Source: Oscarella lobularis (lineage: Eukaryota > Porifera > Homoscleromorpha > Homosclerophorida > Oscarellidae). From it: DNA of 64,000 bases. Below, in pieces: positions 1-12,265 of this stretch. The notes beneath the pieces are model-generated. The model searched no databases, was not told the origin of the DNA, and was given only the letters and a program-made list of their open reading frames with translations. A program made the translations under genes and the position numbers. The stretch spans positions 1,132,233-1,196,232 of the forward strand of contig NC_089175.1 in assembly GCF_947507565.1 (NCBI RefSeq). Reading direction: 5' to 3'. The first letter of the stretch is position 1. Every line of letters starts with the position of its first letter.

Positions 1-81
1 TGGCGAGAGCGCGAATGGCGAAGAAGGATAGCGAGAAATCGGCAGAATCCCCAATGTCAACACTACTATACTACAAACTAG
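1..81 (+). CDS. 3' end of HHIPL-like protein with C-terminal NTR domain (partial)
   Basis: The first 81 bases read in frame from position 1 (WREREWRRRIARNRQNPQC, then QHYYTTN) to a TAG at 79-81. They match the last codons of the NTR (netrin/C345C) exon seen in full at 10817-11151, 25664-25998 and 40650-40984. The rest of the gene lies left of the window. Because every internal copy is cut at the same 5' point and this is the leftmost member, it may be the 3' end of the intact parent gene; that is inference. HHIPL proteins are secreted relatives of hedgehog-interacting protein with a PQQ-glucose-dehydrogenase-type propeller. Confidence 0.75.
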   Translation, partial: WREREWRRRIARNRQNPQCQHYYTTN

Positions 82-1156
82 TAAAGGAATTTTACGGGTT
101 AAGAATGACCACGCCCTCTGAGGCGTTCGTTTGATCGTTGTCTGGTCGACTCAATTCGAACGGATCTGTCTTCGTCGAGCTCAAACAACGGCTTCCGCGT
201 TCGCTCGAAGCGACCTGAGATGCGCATTTTACTCTTGGAGATGTCGAGGCGATATTTCGGGCTCAAGTCTCGCCACGACGTCGTTTTCATTCGATTCTCT
301 GCACATTGTGTTGTACAGTTTCTCCGCTTGAAACGAACGACTCCAGGAGTCCAGGAAGAATCTGAGGAGTCGAACGAACGAAAACACGAGTTCAACGTTA
401 GCGCGCGTGACTTTCATGTAGGCGTGCCTCTTAAATTTCGCTGTTTTCGCACTTCTCCTTCTCTAATTTCGCGTCTTGCTGTTAGAACATTAGACAACTA
501 CGAGATAAAATACAAAATGCTCAAATAGATTTTTGACAACCTCATACGATTTTCCGTTATTTTGCTCAGGTATTCACTAAACTTCAAAAAAAACGAGTGG
601 GAAGCAGGAAAAGACCTCCCTCAGACAAAAAGCAGAGAAAGTAGTAGCAGAAGAATATTTATTTAAAGAATTTCTTACATGAGTCAGATTTAGAGTTTTA
701 CATATAGATTTATGACAGGAATGAATTTTAATGAGCTAGGCTTATGCAATATGTGTCAGCTGTTGCTACGAAAACAATGCAGGGACAAAGGCACGAACTG
801 TGAAGTACACGTAGAATATTTACAGCATGGAAGCTGCTGTACAGTAGCCAAAAAGAAACCAGTGATTTCATCTCACTATTGACTAATGGCAAGGCTTGGA
901 CGCTTGGTAGGAGATGACTTGTCGATAATGAGGTGACTAAGCAATTCTGTATTTCACAGTCGTCAAGATTCTAGTGATGCAAAATAAAACTAAATTCAAA
1001 CACCGTTTTTCAGCAACAGACGATACCAGCAAAACGCACAGATATTCCAGCTACGAGACTACATATACCTAGAAACAAGACATAATAATTAATTAAAACA
1101 AAAAACGATTACCATAGCCATACTTGTACTACAATTGACGAGGAGAAAGTGAGCAG
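82..1156. other. Spacer between HHIPL 3' end and ROCO-Death gene copy 1
   Basis: This is the intergenic DNA between two convergent genes and should hold both 3' UTRs. An AATAAA on the plus strand near 980 could serve the HHIPL gene. Open frames at 99-395 (-) and 220-528 (+) have no recognisable domain and decay in units 2 and 4, so I do not call them genes. The segment is almost identical to 25999-27073 (unit 3) and clearly more diverged from 11152-12265 and 40985-42314. Confidence 0.7.
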
Positions 1157-4100
1157 TTAGTTTACATCGTCAGGATTACATTTGAATATTTCCCTTATCA
1201 CTGTACCATAGTCTTCCTCCTTCAGAGCAAGTATGAGCATTCGTTTCGTAGCCTTCTCATGACGCCTTTCTGCCCATGCATCCAGCATCGCTTGGGCCCG
1301 ACTTCGGTTGTTTTCTTCTTCTCCAAAGCCCTTCAATTCATCGTCTTTAAACTTCGGGTTTGGCCCAAGAACCTCTCCAACGTGCTTCCAGTTATCTCTT
1401 ATCTTTTTAGCCACAGCACGTCGTTCTTCTTTAGATGTAACCCCATTAAGATCCAACCCTAGCGCCGAATGTAGAATAGCCCTGTTGGAATAACCAAACT
1501 TACCGTCAGCCTGATCAACTTCTGATAAAGATATCATCCTTATAACAAAACAGACCATCAACATCTTATGATCAACATAAATATTTCAAATCTGACCTTG
1601 GAACTGCTCCAAGCCACAGCTTCATGCAATCAAGCTCATCCTTATTCAGCTGAATCAGACTGATTCTGTCAGTCCGCAGGGTCCACATCGTCGTTTCCAT
1701 GGAAAAGCTCTCTTCCTCTTTTTCCATTGGAGCGAAGCTTTTCAACGGAGAAGAACCATCTCGGATTTTCTTCACTTGGCAATAAAATTCCTCCTGCAAT
1801 CCCGCCATGCCTCGTTGTTTTGCATCATTCACGTTCTTGATAAGCCACTCGCGCAATTGGTTGCAACGCGAGGAAAGATTGGCCATATGTTCTTCCATCA
1901 ATGGCTTCTTTTCATCAACAGAGAAAACTGTAAGACTGACGAAATTTCTGGAGCCTTGGTAGAGAAATTCTGCGTTTACGCCGTGCGACAACGGGAAAAT
2001 CAGTCTATTTCTCTTCAACGGCACGTCAGCGGACGATAGGCGATAATCTCGAATGAGACGAGTAGTCAAACGAAAGAAGAGCGCTTCCGGGAAGAACAAG
2101 ACGTCCTTAGCATAGACAATAAGAGGAAATGAAAAAGACATTTTCTGAATAAACGCTTGGCTGTATTTTGTTTCCTGCGTGAAATCGTCCTGTAGAAAGC
2201 AAGGAGCGTAGTAGCCTTTGTCTTCTGATCCTTCTTTCTTTTCTATGAGAACGTCAAAATGACAAAGGATGCTTTTTGCTGATGCATAGTCTCGCTCTTT
2301 CACTTCAGCTTGGCTCAGCAAACAGTTTACCAATTTAAGAGAAAGTAAGCCAGAATCAACGGCTACATCCCAGTCGCCCTCAAGTCTGACTGGGAGATCT
2401 GATTTTGAATGTGCTGAACCAACAAATGAAGCCAAGAGTTTGAACAGCCAATCGGAATCGTGGAAGACGATTTTCTGAAGCCGAGGAACGTCTGGGAAAT
2501 AGTAAACTGCACCTACATGAGTTAGATGCAACAGGGCCTCTTCCAATTCTCTGTCATCAGAAATGTAACATTTCTCTGCGACTTGTTTTACTACCTCGAG
2601 CGTCGATACAGAGCGTCCTATGATTTTCGCAAGTTTCCCCATTACGACTTCAAATTTCAGCCAGCGTGCTGGTTGCTCAGCCTGTTTCTTCCAGTAGTCG
2701 TCCGTCATTGCGTCAACTCGACTTCTAATTTCCTTGGCAGTGGTATCTTCCTTACGTGTGCCGGACGTTTTGTTCTCGACGAGAAAAAATTTCAGTCCCG
2801 ATGAAGGTCGAACGAAATGACATTGACAGGCTTGCCTTTGAAATAAATCTCTGACATAATCATTGTTTTCTCTAATGAAATCAACGATGGACGTTTCGCC
2901 TTTTGCGCATCGAGCTGCGGCTTCTTCGGCTTCCCAGCGGTGAGTTGCAACGCGAAAAATCGCCGGATATTCTACTCCTTCCGCCTCTCCAAGATATGCA
3001 CCACCCTGCTGCTCTGCTGCAGGATGAGCAATGTGCACGGAAGAAGCCCAATGCTTGAGGAAATCACCGTTTGTCTCCATTCGGCAAAGCTTCTGTTTAA
3101 TTGCATGAATACTCTCGCCTTCTAATTTTCGGTAAGTGGACTTTGCTTTATCGGTGAGAAGCTTTGCACCATTGAAAACAAGCATATAGACGGAAAGAGC
3201 GCCGGGAGGCATCAGAGCCACATGAGACGCCAGAAACGGTTCTTGCCCCCCGAGATCGCAGATCGTCATCAAAGTCACCTTGTTCCCATCACTGAATAAA
3301 GCTTCATCGTTTATTATAGCTTGTATTTCGTCAAGGTACTCTTCGGTCAGCTTCTCGCCGTGGCAAGAGCCTGAAAAGAGGATTTAACGCAGGCTAAAGC
3401 GCGCTAGACTCAATGTTACAAACAGTTACAAACCTTCTGTGAATTGAGTAGAACCACCAGATGACGGCAGACTGTAAAGAAGTCGCGACTCTCTCTCTCT
3501 AACACCACAAGCAACCAACTACATTCTAATTAATTATCTTAAGCAATAATACCGTTTAGTGCCTGCTTCATCCGTACGAGCATTTCCAAAAGTTGTGTTT
3601 AGCTTCTCTTTGTACTCTTCACCATCCAATAGCTTCCACTTCCCAGTATCAGTACCGGCATGGGATTTCATCATGGTGATAGCCTTGCTGAGGTCTAGAC
3701 CACAGGTGCTGGGCTGTTCTTCAAACTTCTGACCGAATAGAAGTCGAACAAGACATGTTTTTCCAACTCCGTCTTGCCCGATCACATTAAGACGAACTCG
3801 AGCAACCTTCACCACGCCCTTCTTCAGATGAGAAGCCCTAATTATAATTTTAGGTAGGCAATCTTTATATGGAATTCGTCTTACCGTCTAATCGTGTGTT
3901 CCAACGTGAAACAAGACACAAATTAATTTGAGTAGGCAATCTCTATATAGAATTCGTCTTACCGTCTATTCGTGTGTTCCAACGTGAAACAAGACACAAA
4001 TTAATTTGAGTAGGCAATCTCTATATAGAATTCGTCTTACCGTCTATTCGTGTGTTCCAACGTGAAACAAGACACAAATTAATTTGAGTAGGCAATCTCT

Positions 4101-6545
4101 ATATAGAATTCGTCTTACCTCCTATTCGTGTGTTCCAACGTGAAACAAGACACAAATTAATTTGAGTACGCAATCTCTATATAGAATTCGTCTTACTCGC
4201 TATTCGTGTGTTCCAACGTGAAAAAAGACACAAATTAATTTGAGTAGGCAATCTCTATATAGAATTCGTCTTACCGTCTATTCGTGTGTTCCAACGTGAA
4301 ACAAGACACAAAGTAATTTGAGTAGGCAATCTCTATATAGAATTCGTCTTACATCCTATTCGTGTGTTCCAACGTGAAACAAGACACAAATTAATTTGAG
4401 TAGGCAATCTCTATACAGAATTCGTCTTACATGCTATTCGTGTGTTCCAACGTGAAACAAGACACAAATTAATTTGAGTAGGCAATCTCTATATAGAATT
4501 CGTCTTACTCGCTATTCGTGTGTTCCAACGTGAAACGAGACACAAATTAATTTGAGTAGGCAATCTCTATATAGAATTCGTCTTACATGCTATTCGTGTG
4601 TTCAAACGTGAAACAAGACACAAATTAATTTGAGTAGGCAATCTCTATATAGAATTCGTCTTACCGTCTATTCGTGTGTTCCAACGTGAAACAAGACACA
4701 AATTAATTTGAGTAGGCAATCTCTATATAGAATTCGTCTTACTCGCTATTCGTGTGTTCCAACGTGAAACAAGACACAAATTAATTTGAGTAGGCAATCT
4801 CTATATAGAATTCGTCTTACTCGCTATTGGTGTGTTCCAACGTGAAACAAGACACAAATTAATTTGAGTAGGCAATCTCTATATAGAATTCGTCTTACAT
4901 GCTATTCGTGTGTTCCAACGTGAAACAAGACACAAATTAATTTGAGTAGGCAATCTCTATATAGAATTCGTCTTACTAGCTATTCGTGTGTTCCAACGTG
5001 AAACAAGACACAAATTAATTTGAGTAGGAAATCTCTATATAGAATTCGTCTTACTCGCTATTCGTGTGTTCCAACGTGAAACAAGACACAAATTAATTTG
5101 AGTAGGCAATCTCTATATAGAATTCGTCTTACTCGCTATTCGCGTGTTCCAACGTGAAACAAGACACAAATTAATTTGAGTAGGCAATCTCTATATAGAA
5201 TTCGTCTTACGAGCTATTCGTGTGTTCCAACGTGAAACAAGACACAAATTAATTTGAGTAGGCAATCTCTGTATAGAATTCGTCTTACAGGCTATTCGTG
5301 TGTTCCAACGTGAAACAAAACACAAATTAATTTGAGTAGGCAATCTCTATATACAATTCGTCTTACATCCTATTCGTGTGTTCCAACGTGAAACAAGACA
5401 CAAATTAATTTGAGTAGGCAATCTCTATATAGAATTCGTCTTACTCGCTATTCGTGTGTTCCAACGTGAAACAAGACACAAATTAATTTGAGTAGGCAAT
5501 CTCTATATAGAATTCGTCTTACATCCTATTCGTGTGTTCCAACGTGAAACAAGACACAAATTAATTTGAGTAGGCAATCTCTATATAGAATTCGTCTTAC
5601 GTGCTATTCGTGTGTTCCAACGTGAAACAAGACACAAATTAATTTGAGTAGGCAATCTCTATATAGAATTCGTCTTACTCGCTATTCGTGTGTTCCAACG
5701 TGAAACAAGACACAAATTAATTTGAGTAGGCAATCTCTATATAGAATTCGTCTTACTAGCTATTCGTGTGTTCCAACGTGAAACAAGACACAAATTAATT
5801 TGAGTAGGAAATCTCTATATAGAATTCGTCTTACTCGCTATTCGTGTGTTCCAACGTGAAACAAGACACAAATTAATTTGAGTAGGCAATCTCTATATAG
5901 AATTCGTCTTACCGTCTATTCGTGTGTTCCAACGTGAAACAAGACACAAATTAATTTGAGTAGGCAATCTCTATATAGAATTCGTCTTACCGTCTATTCG
6001 TGTGTTCCAACGTGAAACAAGACACAAATTAATTTGAGTAGGCAATCTCTATATAGAATTCGTCTTACTCCCTATTCGTGTGTTCCAACGTGAAACAAGA
6101 CACAAATTAATTTGAGTAGGCAATCTCTATATAGAATTCGTCTTACCTCCTATTCGTGTGTTCCAACGTGAAACAAGACACAAATTAATTTGAGTAGGCA
6201 ATCTCTATATAGAATTCGTCTTACGGGCTATTCGTGTGTTCCAACGTGAAACAAGACACAAATTAATTTGAGTAGGCAATCTCTGTATAGAATTCGTCTT
6301 ACAGGCTATTCAAGTGTTCCAACGTGAAACAAGACACAAATTAATTTGAGTAGGCAATCTCTATATAGAATTCGTCTTACTCGCTATTCGTGTGTTCCAA
6401 CGTGAAACAAGACACAAATTAATTTGAGTAGGCAATCTTCATGTACAGCAAGGGCCAGCGTTACCTCGGTTTGTCTCTTTATTTAAAAAAGTAAGTCACG
6501 AATCTCAGCGCGCAACTTTACAATCATGCAGTCTTACCCATCCAT
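1157..6545 (-). CDS. Roc-COR-Death protein, copy 1, with 33-microexon N-terminal array
   Basis: ROCO-family GTPase with a C-terminal death domain, of the kind used in apoptosis or innate-immune signalling. Exons on the minus strand: 6545-6538 (ATGGATGG), 33 triplets inside 3885-6383, 3837-3553, 3471-3434, 3370-1597, 1538-1504, 1458-1157. Without triplets these sum to 2442 nt (813 aa); with all of them, 846 aa. Exon 2 carries the P-loop GQDGVGKT. Exon 4 has switch II DLGGQE, a G4-like THRW (Asp absent) and the COR region. The last exon is a death domain around NWKHVGEVLG, ending NPDDVN. There is no LRR, ankyrin or kinase domain. Exon 2 has no ATG before the P-loop, so an upstream start exon is required. 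ATGGATGG has a good start context (A at -3, G at +4), a GTAAG donor and the right phase. The body is secure; exon 1 and the triplets are predictions. Confidence 0.85.
3853..6438 (-). repeat. 78-bp tandem array 1: 33 units of 75-nt intron plus 3-nt microexon
   Basis: Each unit has an EcoRI site (GAATTC) and is nearly invariant except for one triplet between cttac and ctattcg (plus strand), that is AG-NNN-GTAAG on the gene strand. Triplets run from 3885-3887 to 6381-6383 at an exact 78-bp step. Plus-strand counts: TCG 10, CGT 7, ATC 3, ATG 3, CTC 2, TAG 2, AGG 2, and GAG, GTG, TCC, GGG once each. The edge introns differ: 154 nt on the exon-1 side (6384-6537) and 47 nt on the Roc side (3838-3884). 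Read in transcription order in phase 2, the array is stop-free and includes the stretch DTIEILSDDYIDERIDMIRE. Confidence 0.97.
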
Positions 6546-7427
6546 TTTTCAAATTAATTAGAGTGCGCAACTTTGGCAGGAAAACTGCAAATTTAATTTT
6601 TCTGTAAGTATTTTATCACAGAAACGATTCAGAGTAAGTAATTTTAATGATCAGCCGAAGAATTCCAGTAATTTGCTTGCAACTACAGCTAGGCAAGAAC
6701 CGAGGCCCAAAATCTATCCGGAAGCTTTTATGCAGTCCTCTTTGCGTCCATGCCAAATTAAAACTTCAAGTTGCATCCGCGGAGTGCAAATATTTTACGT
6801 CAACAAAGATGGCGCCATACCCGAACGGATAGGCATGCAATATTACTACTTTGTTGTACTGTAACGCCTTTGTTATCGCTTGCCATAAGGGACGAGACGC
6901 CAGTGAGATCAGGTGACAGCAAAGTTGATTTGTTCATGTATTGTTCAGTATTAGAAATAGTAACTAAGAGCCTACCGTATGCGAAATCAGTGCACTCAGT
7001 CTTTGTTCGCGTCGCCGTCTTCCAGCTCAAGACAACCACGTAAGGACCCCACGTAAGGAACGCAAGCAAACAATATGTAAATATGTAACTACGGACGCAT
7101 GCTCGACCGTACGCAAGCATACGCAAGCACTTGCGCAAGCAGGGTTGTACGAAAAGGTCCCTGGAAAAATTGTAACATATACCGCACTAGTGCGGCCAAT
7201 TTTTCTGTTGCGACATTTCGCCGAGCTTCTGACTTTACCTGAGTCTGTATGGCCGGGTGTTTTGTTCTCAGGGCGCTCTTCTCTAGTATCCGTGTTCAAA
7301 CGCAAATTGGTAATTGTATTAATTAAGAAGGCAAAGAGATTCCGGCAGTCATTCGAAAGGCATCTTCAGGGAGAAAAGGGAAAGTCAATATTAGTGGGTT
7401 CTCCGATTCTTTATGTACAAAAAACAT
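6546..7427. other. Intergenic region: putative ROCO copy 1 promoter and OGT copy A 3' flank
   Basis: This stretch lies between the ROCO start exon and the end of the truncated OGT, both on the minus strand, so it should contain the ROCO promoter and OGT 3' flank. It is conserved in all four units. Short tandem tacgcaagca motifs occur at about 7110-7140, and a perfect 14-bp palindrome (CCGCACTAGTGCGG) lies at 7182-7195, present in units 1 and 3 only. A sequence near 6555, attaatttga just 5' of the ATG, resembles the array repeat. I see no convincing gene here. Confidence 0.6.
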
Positions 7428-9895
7428 TCACACGATGTGGTCGGGAGGAAGACCGCTTGCGTGTCGGTGCCACATCTTCAGCAGCAATTCTTCGAGATCG
7501 TGCGTGAACGTTTTGACGTTGAATAGCGGTGACGTCACTCTCGCTTTTCGCACTTTCGCCTTGAGTGCTTCGAGCCTGCACATAGACAAAATCGGGTTAC
7601 CCGGGCAACAACGCACGCGCATTACAAAACCCCGCGTAACTTACTTTTCGCGATCCAAGCCATATTCGCACGCTATGTCCTCGTAGTCGCGCGCCGACTT
7701 GGCGATGAGCTGAGGAAAGCCGAGAGCGGTCAGCTGAGACGCAGCGACGCGCGACGCCAGAGTCTGCTCCGGCAACGTAACCATAGGAGTGCCCGCCCAC
7801 AAAACATCCATCGCTACAAAAGAGAGAGAAAAATGTATATACTCATATATTTCTATTTATTTACCTGTTGTGTGCCCATTGCAAAGAGGCGTATCTAAAC
7901 ACATATCGGCTAATTTTCCGCGACGCACGTGCTCTTCCTTCGGCGCGACAGCCGAAAAAACCACGCGATTCGCGTCGACGCCTGCCGCAGCGACCGTCGC
8001 CAGCACATTTGCCTCGCCGGCGGCGGGAAATCGGAGGAGCCACAGGACGCTATGGGGCACGCGTTTCAATATATTAATCCACATTTCCATCGTCGCCGGA
8101 TTGATCTTGTAGAGCTGATTGAAATTGCAATAGACGATCGCCTCGTCGGGCAGGCCGTATTGCGCGCGCGTCGTCAACGGATGAAAGGGAACGCGATCTT
8201 CGCCGCTGAGCATGCGCGCCGTCAAACCTAAATTGACTCCCGTCGCCGCCGGCGGAACGACGCCGACCGACGACGTCACTTCGATACGGGAGACGCCGTT
8301 CGACGACGAGGCGGCGACGGCGGAAGATGTAGAGGTGACCCAGTGCTTCATTTTCGCTTCCGTGACGTCTTCGCCGGAGTCCTCTTGGAGCAGATGCGGA
8401 AACATGTTCGCGTGATCGCCGATGAAGAACGTTCGCGGCATGTAGGCGAGTTTTTCGGAGTACTGCTCGCAAAGTTCGATTAGTGACGTCACTCGATCCG
8501 TGATGATGTAGTCCATGAAGGGAGCGCCGCTTGTGCCTGGATATCCAAGCCACATGACCTGAGAAAAAATCAGAAATTGAATTATAAATCAATTAGATGA
8601 TAGTCACATAATAAAACTTATAAAGGGGCCTGCCTCTCTCTATTGATTCATAGTGCTATCTTATTTTCACAAATGAACTACAGTAATCTTATATAAGGGA
8701 GCCCGCCCTACATTGATTTACTACTCCTCCCTTCTACCTGAAGTGGGCATGGCTTCAGAGCAAATATTTCATTTCTTGCACCCTTCGTGTATCCGTTCAG
8801 ATTGATGAGAACGTGGATGCCATGAGCGTGAACGAGATCTGCAGCCTTGCCTGCATTTGGCTCCTGCAAAAAAGATAATCATTTTATTCAAATACGATTA
8901 TTATTAGTAGTAGTAGTAGTATACCTGAGAAAGATCAATGAAGTGATTCACTTCCTTCACATTGGACCGAAATTGAGAGCCGTCGCTAGGCGACAATGCG
9001 TAGCAGAAAACCTTGCACACAAATTTCACTACTACGTGTATAAAATCTGCGTTTTTCTTTTCTTTACCTCCACGCGACATCGATTGTGACTAGACGGCAC
9101 ACTCTGCATCAAATGAGACGTCGGATGATTACAGAAGTCTGACGACATGTATCCGATTCTCTGACGGCCTCCGGACGCTTTCAAATCGACGGGATACCTA
9201 TGCGGATTCTTGTGGAAAATCTTGACCTAAGAGAAAGACACGTAGAAGGCATTTTTTCTATGCCGTTCACTCCGGCAGACCTTGTCCAAGGAGAGCGAGG
9301 CGTGGCGCGACGCAATGGCTTTGCGCACGGCGTGAGAGAGCGGATAGAGCATGCTGTGATGAGGATGCACGGAGGGAAGACGATTCTTGCGCAACTGATG
9401 GCTTATAATGGCACCAATTTGCCTCATTCGATTATCATAATCACTCCAATCGCAAATAATCTAAAAGAAACAATTCAAAAATTAAAATTAAAATAATTGC
9501 ATCCCTTATACCTGAAGACAGTGAGCGAGATTGCAAAATGCGTCCGGAAAATCGGGTTTCAACTTCAAAGCCATCTTTTGCCTCCGGGATGTTTCTAGAA
9601 TCCTTCAAATGAACGCATTAGAAGAAGAGAAATCCCCATCTGAACGTCGTCTTGCCTTGTGCAGAGAAGCGAGATTGCTGTGAGCGTCGGCGAACGCCGG
9701 ATTGATTTGTATGGCTCTCGTGTAGCACTGCAAGGCCCCATTCAAGTCCTGCATCTCTTTCAGCAGATTTCCCATGTTGCTGTAGGCGTCCGCAAAACCG
9801 GGCGCAATCCTAAAACAAAAATGAAGACAAACCCCACGTTTTCATATATTTTTTCAACGTGATAGCAGCGTAGATAGCGGCGTCTCTGTAGTGAG
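7428..9895 (-). pseudogene. 5'-truncated OGT copy A (catalytic half, TPR part broken)
   Basis: Exons match the 3' half of the complete OGT at 48470-53502. They run from the TPR exon with [15 protein letters not shown] through [69 protein letters not shown] and [12 protein letters not shown] to the last exon ending LPPDHIV. The 5' end stops inside a TPR exon (HYRDA) at about 9895, where homology switches to HHIPL. Relative to the complete gene, the next TPR exon lacks 11 nt near 9577, which shifts the frame. The catalytic exons remain open. No start or promoter is evident, so a pseudogene is most likely; a shortened catalytic product from an internal start cannot be excluded. Confidence 0.85.
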
Positions 9896-11151
<1,256 letters not shown>

Positions 11152-12265
11152 TAAAGGAATTTTACCGCTGAAAACTTTGCGTAGACACGTGTAAGAATGA
11201 CCACGCCCTCTGGGGCGTTCGTTTGATCGTTGTCTCTGATCGACTCAATTCGAACGGATCTGTTTCTGTCGAGCTCAAACAACGGCTTCCGCGTTCGCTC
11301 GAAGCGACCTGAAAGTGCAGTTTACTCTTGGAGATCGAGGCGATAGTTCGGGCACACGTCTCGCCAAGATGTCGTTTTCGTTCGATTCCTCAGCTTTTCT
11401 CTGCATAGTTTCTCCTCTGATGCGCTTAAAACGACTCCGGGAGGAATCGTAGATGTCTGAAGAGTCGAACGAGTTCAAAAACGCTAACGCACGCAGCGAC
11501 TTCGTGTGAGCGAGTTGTGTTTCTTCGCGTCTTGCTGTCGATCCCCTTGACGCATCTAAAACATTAGCAGACATACAAAAATGCTCAAATTGATTTACGA
11601 TTTTTTGAGATTTTGCTCAGAGAGAAAGTACTAATAGAAATAGTATTTACATCATTTAAATTCTTTTCCGTTTATTTGTCAAAATTATTCGACTCTTTAA
11701 TGAGAGATGTCGTTAGGAATTCCTGACATAAGTCACTGGGTCAGTGCACCGAGAAATTTAGGATTAATATAGATTTATGACAGGAATGAAACTAATGAGC
11801 TAGGCTTATGCAATATTTGCTACGAAAATAATGCAGGGACAAAGGCATGTGAATTACGTAGAATATATACAGTATGGAAGCTGCTGTACTAGTAGCTGAT
11901 ACCTGCAACGCGCGACTCTTCAATTTCGTTCTTCCAGCTATCTTCTTTGATCCTGTAACCAAAAAGAAACCAGTGATATAACAAGATCTCCCTAATGGCA
12001 AGGCTTTGGACGCTTGGTAGGAGATGATTTGATAATGAGGTGGCTAAGCAATTCTGTATTTCATAGTCGTCAAGATTCTAGTAATGCACAGTGAAACTAA
12101 AATAAAACAAATTCAAACACCGTTTTTCAGCAACAAACAATACCAGCAAAACGCACAGATATTCCAGCTACGCGTGTACGAGACTACATATACAAGTAAT
12201 TAAAACGAAAACAATTACCATAGCCATACTTGTACCATAACAAGTGACGAGGAAAAAGTGAGCAG
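11152..12265. other. Spacer between HHIPL fragment A and ROCO copy 2
   Basis: This is homologous to 82-1156 but with many substitutions and indels, and is closer to the unit 4 spacer. It would hold the 3' UTRs of the flanking convergent genes. I see no gene in it. Confidence 0.6.

Noticed and set aside
120-190. tRNA-like stretch (ttcgaac) in the unit spacer
   Set aside because: No matching A box or cloverleaf could be drawn.
99-395. 98-codon minus-strand frame in the unit spacer
   Set aside because: It is identical only in units 1 and 3, degenerate in 2 and 4, and has no domain; likely chance in duplicated spacer.
3853-6438. CRISPR array
   Set aside because: The repeated part is 75 nt and the variable part only 3 nt, the setting is an animal gene, and there are no Cas genes; the variable triplets fit exons, not spacers.
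6800-7138. 112-codon minus-strand frame upstream of the ROCO start exon
   Set aside because: Interrupted in units 2 and 4 by indels, with no domain; considered as an upstream coding exon but it lacks a phase-2 donor leading to the array.
8074-8592. Arg/His-rich minus-strand open frame overlapping OGT (and its equivalents near 22902, 37952)
   Set aside because: It is an out-of-frame shadow of the OGT catalytic exon [10 protein letters not shown]; codon bias of the real frame creates it.
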